Assembly (NCBI RefSeq): GCF_000772535.1
Contig: NZ_JSUM01000012.1
Span: 42,995 to 106,994, forward strand
Direction of reading: 5' to 3'
Origin: Chelonobacter oris
GTDB lineage: Bacteria; Pseudomonadota; Gammaproteobacteria; Enterobacterales; Pasteurellaceae
Length of the DNA: 64,000 bases
In this document: piece by piece, positions 62,001-64,000 of the stretch
Layout: every line of letters starts with the position of its first letter
Position numbering within the stretch: position 1 is the first letter of the stretch
Notes under the pieces: generated by a model
Told to the model about the DNA's origin: nothing
The model's database searches: none
The model's input: only the letters and a program-made list of their open reading frames with translations
Translations under genes and position numbers: made by a program

Positions 62001-63191
62001 GGCATTAACACGCAAAATATCATGATTACTGACAATGAAAAACAACGCCAAATAAATGATAAATCCATTGAAGAAATGAAAGCTGAATTAAATCAAACAA
62101 ATGATCATAAGCAGCTTAATAAAATTGATATTGAAAAAGCTAGATCAGAGCTTGATAGGGATCTGAAAACAGTTCAAGATTTTGTGAATCATGTTTATGA
62201 GACAGGTGATGAGATTTATTACAAAATCGAGAAAAAAGAAGACAATATTTTTGTAAAAGAAAAACGAGCAAAAGATTGTGAAAGTATTGATTGCATTAAA
62301 ATGTCTGAATTAGATGTAGAAACCTTAGAGGTTCCTAAAACAAAAGAGGAGGCTGAAAAACTTGCTCGAATGTATGCTCACGGTATTTTTAATATTGATG
62401 ATCGAGATAGGTTACAAGGTGCTATTCAATATGGTGGTGAAGATTATTTAGAAAATGATGTTTTAGTTGTCCAAAAAGAATATACCTCTATTGCGGCAGA
62501 ATTAGGCTTTACTGTGTTTGAGCGATTAAGAGCAGGTATAGATGCTCCGGCTATTTTTGGTGCTTCAAATGCCAGCCGAGAACAAGCAAAAATTTGGGGA
62601 TTATTGGAAGAATACAACCGAAACAATCCAAATTCGCAGGTGGACTTAAAGCATCTTTCGCATAGTTTAGGGGTGTCGAGTACTAAAAACGCAATGAACT
62701 GGGCGAGTTATAAAGGAATGAAGTTTGACAATACAACCTTCAAAGCTGACACGGTTGGCACATCTTACCCGATGACTAATAATACCCTTGGAGGCAGATT
62801 ATCTTTTGGTTTGTATGATAAAGGTTATACTGAAAAAGCAAGTGGTTTATTTAGAGATGGGAAAGTGGAATATGCTGTAGCACCTAGAGATATTGTTGGC
62901 ACAGGAGTGCAGCTACCGTGGGTTCCGGGAGCATTTAGTTTAGGGATTGGTAATACTAACACAACGGGCAGTAATACAACGGGCATTCCATTATGGGGGA
63001 TTTTTACCGGAGATCATACTAAGGCTTATTTTAAGGATGAGAGCGTTATTAATTTCCTTTATCCAGTTGGTAAAGATAATGGTAGGGCGAGAAATGAAAT
63101 AATTAATTATCAAAATAAAGTTTGGGGTCAAATTGGACCTAAAACAGAAGAAATTAAATTTAATAATAAATTTATTAAAGGTGGTGAATAA
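53058..63191 (+). CDS. cdiA: Giant two-partner secreted exoprotein, CdiA/filamentous-haemagglutinin type
   Basis: 3377 residues. An extended signal peptide (MNKHLYRLIFSKTQ..., cleavage near Ala81) is followed by the TPS domain (about 85-330) with NPYL, ANPSGL (from Asn195) and the Cys201/Cys204 pair. Next come a long FHA-1 repeat rod (about 540-1600), a linker/YP-like region (about 1720-2160, with YKINPSADSHVLVEIDPQF near 2030), and FHA-2 repeats (about 2300-2970). The C-terminus after GVLAGQVSDKGREKN (near 2965) is AT-rich, lacks VENN, and has S-H-S-L-G with Ser3203. Uptake sequences occur up to 61.3 kb and then stop. The C-terminal toxin role is inferred from the layout. Confidence 0.9.
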   Translation: MNKHLYRLIFSKTQQCPVVVSEIATREGKAKGDGGKEHRINDEHSDDRTFVLPSACRQLHPLTLCLFSALGFLFISTSAVADELKILADQAAPKNQQPIVLSTANGIPQVNIQTPNDKGLSHNKYQQFDVDTHGAILNNSRSNVQTEQGGRVQGNPYLARSEASVILNEVNSSNPSQLKGYIEVAGKRADVIIANPSGLHCEGCGTINAGRSAFTTGQVEIENGQIKGYRVEQGKITVSGRGMDTERSDYTDIIARETQINAGIWAQELNVTTGKNVVSADNQSVQVIHQIRQIDDNSAENEEQVRYAVDVAELGGMYAGKIHLVGTEDGLGVRNAGHLGATQGNVQIDSQGQIVNSGFIGARQDVKATAKTQLENRGSVYAQQGDIKLTGQTQGINQHGSVVAKGASQGKGQVKLTAKHTIAQQGETLAESDIEYRANKIQAEPSSTLAAGVRFTQTEKGEQKSLSAQNDNGKKLSLTANESAVAQGRNLASNQLQLQAKTVDIAHSQTGGYDVDIQASHGNVNADSAVLSAVAHLTISSPSALSTRRAHLHAEQLHITADHADNTQGTWVQRSSDGLRLTLNGGFINQRGQIKSGGDITLSTTAFNNQQGLFDSGNKLHLDTRQGKLTNQDGIISTASTLKLDSGVLNNQGGLIQSGESAVINTHGKLLDNRNGLNEKRNQGIISGAGLTLNAGKLDNQQGYVASRETQQLNLSGDINNRQGQIVALSNAELNAANWDNGQGKFSSNGKLTVALQGDLNGEQSHISARQDLQLRAAGLSQTKQALLHSDKQLTISANRLSSTDNSEISGEQLDIALQGGLDNNHSRLLANQTLTLLSTALNNEQGTIAALQGNVSLNTHQQSIDNRHGKIAAQRELTINSGAVTNQQGLIQGGENALINTHGSLLDNRHTTTADNSKGIISLGRLALRTADLNNQNGFIGGIKQQTIQANTLNNTQGVIRSGSDQAIQLTGALNNTAGSITSAQDLRLLSHALDNTAGLLRGRQNVTIDTQQHTLINDNTLNEKGSKGIVAFGSLAIESAVLSNQQGYIASQDSQTVTATRLNNQQGVIQTNADLSVIALSGMNNTHNGRMMAERTLALQSGELDNQNGLIQGKQQLSLDTHGKQLNNSDTQTEDFSKGIVTLGKLSVKTADLINRKGGVISGGQQEIAAMTLQNSNGLIQSNAAQRLIITDFLDNRQGQVLSGQSEISAQSLMNNEGSISADKQLIMDVDGMVVNQNGRLVSRGENRLVAGVLDNNRGTIGSQQNAVMLTVKENVENRQGKIAAGQTATLLSGEVNNQGGLISGGEAVNIDTQGNSFDNSYTKNSGIISNGDIILNLTALNNRQGDLTGGKTLQINAQHIDNRDNGLLFGKERLQIDSRDLDNRGGVIQSLQYAVILAETKLNNSKIGENGSLIQSGDSVQIMTAGLDNSGTKASESRPTQGLVANRLTLDGDGLNNQSGGIYTTMALNADIRDSIDNQNGELFSLGSLTLHGENLTLNNQDGKIESRQHLALDLVRFTAEGSIKTQGDADIKLKQDLILNHAFQVDGALNLATQGNFYNRTQLVTGKGLRVRANSIDNPFNSELSSDNTYIEANNITNCGLLNGISNVIKAGELDNLGSGRIYGDHLAIQANNLRNNQETINGETQSAVIAARERLDLAVGTLTNYDHALIFSLGDLVIGGQLDGNNYATGKAVFVDNGSATIEALGSGVINTARLWNHDLHLVTGVEAKSEYVHEMAQTENTQRYRVNVDGTFDWGGRNAWFDFYDPEKETISQKEWYGWKYTKTTETTFIKQRDPAKILIGGDLSLQGDDLYNQHSQLLIGGKLWLGDNAFTENINHDSLSNNGFSLINEDLKKNINITNSGYSYFLKHYKKHGNNGHKEVNETDFIYSEPTVEEPFGLVDNTIGNLQIVKANGSHQQIMPTVGNEKTSLTDVNIGLSIVSPQSVDVTNGTVITALNSFHTIGITTPTGDDESRIISVQTSTPTIEKSSPNQLGERVDVTIKTYSPNMILPQAGLYKINPSADSHVLVEIDPQFTNRRQWLSSDYMFNALHSDHNNMHKRLGDGFYEQRLVNEQVNRLTGRRFLGNYQSDYEQYKALMDSGVKYAQQFNLIPGVALSEAQMKELTTDMVWLVTREVQLSDGTTTIVLAPQVYIVARDSDVNSRGAVVSANEIVAVTDGDIENSGTISGRKLNALSADNIRNLGGTLQGEQLLLNAQNELANLGGKLIADNKLVAVAKNLRIESTWSETEDSGEFYKKGLNQQAAVKLRNGDGMLVFRSQDDITVKGANFDIAGITDIEAGKRLQLETLATENKEQYNFNDDNYYRLHQITEIGNQFNLSGNARLAGGDSVTIRGNQLHGDGELHIESGGSIQIEEARQTEKLATSRKFKTKGLLSSTISITKHNHDYDLAVGSQVDAKNIVINAQQGDVKIIGSDMVGEDGLSIRADNVSIVEAENRVKEENYSQTTKKGLMGGGGFGFTIGSRQTTLETDNSKYYAGGSQVGSLSGDTIVVADNAYLQRGSAVTSVDGDSLVYTKKADVAAVDDKYETNQKYRFEQKGLTVAVKVSALQAIQAAQSAVESVKKVGDSKNSRINAMGAANAAWDSLKAAQGLQKLGEGLVNGDMSSVQNVSVSITYGEQKNINQTHTEGNSANSSRLRAGGKAMIVTHGDKETSHITIKGSDVVGAGGTLLKTADKLNIEAAEQNHQERSKNSSQGFNAGLAVNYGSGGFSFGVTAGGNVGRGYGNGDDRTWVNSRVGMKDSRTTLISSDTAIAGGVVEGSGVRLETNGLIIKSLQETMSYKGKQQNISGQITVGYGVSGEASYNQSKMNADYAGVREQSGIFTGDDGYQVSVKGHTDLTGGLITSTEQAEAAGKNQFRTGTLDYRDIENYANYSASGFGLGGGFSVSGGDSAKELGGYKLQEIGENNQDGSAKVEMQGLGGIGSQGNWGVAKGVIGVLAGQVSDKGREKNITRSGINTQNIMITDNEKQRQINDKSIEEMKAELNQTNDHKQLNKIDIEKARSELDRDLKTVQDFVNHVYETGDEIYYKIEKKEDNIFVKEKRAKDCESIDCIKMSELDVETLEVPKTKEEAEKLARMYAHGIFNIDDRDRLQGAIQYGGEDYLENDVLVVQKEYTSIAAELGFTVFERLRAGIDAPAIFGASNASREQAKIWGLLEEYNRNNPNSQVDLKHLSHSLGVSSTKNAMNWASYKGMKFDNTTFKADTVGTSYPMTNNTLGGRLSFGLYDKGYTEKASGLFRDGKVEYAVAPRDIVGTGVQLPWVPGAFSLGIGNTNTTGSNTTGIPLWGIFTGDHTKAYFKDESVINFLYPVGKDNGRARNEIINYQNKVWGQIGPKTEEIKFNNKFIKGGE
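55018..57345 (+). repeat. Long-period repeats within the FHA-1 rod
   Basis: A higher-order unit recurs at about 55018, 55726, 56055, 56388, 56961 and 57301. Each begins G-L-I-Q-S/G-G-like and continues through an I-N/D-T-H/Q-G step to a KGI(I/V)-type turn (for example NTHGKLLDNRN, NTHGSLLDNRH). Copies are diverged, so they are old duplications inside the gene. Confidence 0.75.
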
Positions 63192-63592
63192 TGAGGAAAA
63201 TTATATTATCATCGTTCTTATTATTGTCTGGGTGTTATATGGCAAACGGCTCCCCGCCCGCTTCTATGTATTGGATTAAAAATGGAATAAGTCTCTCTTA
63301 TGAACACGCTAATTACTGTTATGAAAAATCAAAGATAGAAGCTTTAAATAAAAAAGAATTGAATAAATTTCTCTATTTGGATGATAAATTTAATAAAAAT
63401 CCGATAGATATGATAAATAATCATAAAGATGAATATAAGGAGTATAATAATCTGATGAATAAAATTAGTTTGCTTCATAGACAATGTTTTTATGATCTTG
63501 GTTATCGCTTTAGAGCTCCTTTATATTGGTGTTTGGCTCAAGATGGAGATAATACAAGAATATGCACGGAGAATATGAAGTATCGAAATTGA
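63191..63592 (+). CDS. Predicted lipoprotein, candidate immunity protein (CdiI position)
   Basis: This 133-residue protein has signal peptide MRKIILSSFLLLSGC with lipidation Cys15. The mature part is charged, with four cysteines (in ANYCYEK, HRQCFYD, LYWCLAQ, TRICTEN) that could form disulfides. Its ATG shares one base with the cdiA stop (TAATG), indicating coupled translation. The position is that of cdiI. A periplasm-facing lipoprotein would be suited to neutralise a toxin acting on the envelope. No family name can be given with certainty and the immunity role is inference. Confidence 0.75.
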   Translation: MRKIILSSFLLLSGCYMANGSPPASMYWIKNGISLSYEHANYCYEKSKIEALNKKELNKFLYLDDKFNKNPIDMINNHKDEYKEYNNLMNKISLLHRQCFYDLGYRFRAPLYWCLAQDGDNTRICTENMKYRN

Positions 63593-63725
63593 AAAAAAGA
63601 TGTTTCATAAAAGTTATAAACTTTGAAAATACTGGTTTCTTCATTATAAAAATTATTAACAGCATACAATGTGGAACACGGAGTAGTTCTTCCCCTGACG
63701 GTTTTCGTTTAAGTGGCTCCTACTG
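63593..63725 (+). other. Spacer between the lipoprotein gene and the orphan toxin copy
   Basis: An AT-rich stretch with no gene of its own. A frame starting at an ATG inside the lipoprotein gene (63562) runs through it and enters the orphan copy in phase, but there is no ribosome site worth noting. Confidence 0.5.
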
Positions 63726-64000
63726 TTTTGGTGCTTCAAATGCAAGCCGAGAGCAAGCGAAAGTTTGGGGATTATGGAAGAATATAACCGAAACAACCCA
63801 AATGCACAGGTGAATTTAAAACATCTTTCGCATAGTTTAGGTGTGTCTAGTACTAAAAACGCAATGAACTGGGCGAGTTATAAAGGAATGAAGTTTGATA
63901 ATACAACATTGGAAGCGAATACAGTTGGCACTTCCTATCCAATGACAAATAGTACCCTAGGAGGGCGATTAAGTGGCGGATTGTATGATCAAGGTTATAC
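63726..64000 (+). pseudogene. Orphan partial second copy of the cdiA toxin region, frameshifted
   Basis: Starting at TTTTGGTGCTTC, this segment repeats 62555-62830 of cdiA with high similarity, nearly identical over about 90 bp around the S-H-S-L-G codons. Compared with the parent, one T is missing at about 63775 (ATTATGG against ATTATTGG). The frame inherited from upstream therefore ends after 20 further residues, and the rest (F-x-HLSHSLGVSS...) lies in another frame. It has no signal peptide, TPS domain or own start. It continues past the window edge. This is the layout of an orphan cdiA-CT module. Confidence 0.82.

Noticed and set aside
61900..63191. VENN pretoxin motif typical of CdiA
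   Set aside because: Searched by eye in the C-terminal region; neither VENN nor a close variant is present.

Overview
The window is a Pasteurellaceae chromosome segment. The 9-base Haemophilus-type uptake signal sequence (AAGTGCGGT / ACCGCACTT) occurs dozens of times on both strands, inside genes and between them. Gene content and order (yci cluster, csdAE, pepB-ndk, artPIQM, sdaCA, oadGAB) also fit that family. The genus cannot be fixed from sequence alone; the complete rha and oad clusters argue against H. influenzae itself. No tRNA, rRNA, CRISPR array, insertion sequence or prophage was seen.

Layout. 0-3.4 kb: copper homeostasis, cueR divergent from copA around a MerR-type operator. 3.4-9.8 kb: the minus-strand yciC-yciB-yciA-yciI operon, prmB, smrB, a sodium/proton antiporter, rnt and gloA. 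9.9-13.6 kb: a plus-strand operon of an unidentified membrane protein, ydbH and ynbE (lipid-transport bridge). 13.7-16.6 kb: csdA-csdE-SDR operon and a secreted nuclease. 16.7-17.9 kb: the yohJ-yohK (LrgA/LrgB-like) pair behind a CRP site. 17.9-28 kb: a GH3 glycosidase, dinB with a LexA box, pepB, ndk, a zinc-ribbon protein, an unlisted entericidin gene, the arginine ABC operon, a YebE-like protein and gmhA. 28.2-35.1 kb: a complete L-rhamnose cluster, rhaBADTM behind a CRP site, with the regulators rhaR and rhaS convergent at the far end. 35.2-49.8 kb: mfd, sdaC-sdaA, yacL, the Na+-pumping oxaloacetate decarboxylase oadGAB, erpA, map and glnD.

49.8-51.2 kb is a decayed zone: a histidine-phosphatase gene broken by one in-frame TAA, the C-terminal remnant of another gene, and a small ORF interrupted by TGA. 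It borders the accessory part of the window, a two-partner secretion locus of contact-dependent-inhibition (CDI) type. This consists of a TpsB/CdiB transporter, a 3377-residue TpsA/CdiA exoprotein, and a 133-residue predicted lipoprotein whose ATG overlaps the cdiA stop codon. The cdiA C-terminus is AT-rich, lacks uptake sequences and the usual VENN motif, and carries an S-H-S-L-G element resembling the nucleophile elbow of lipases. A lipoprotein immunity partner would suit an envelope-acting toxin. Past the lipoprotein gene, a second partial copy of the toxin region begins and runs off the window. It differs by a 1-nt deletion that breaks its frame, so it looks like an orphan toxin module. 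This toxin/lipoprotein/orphan cassette is the most likely undescribed system here.
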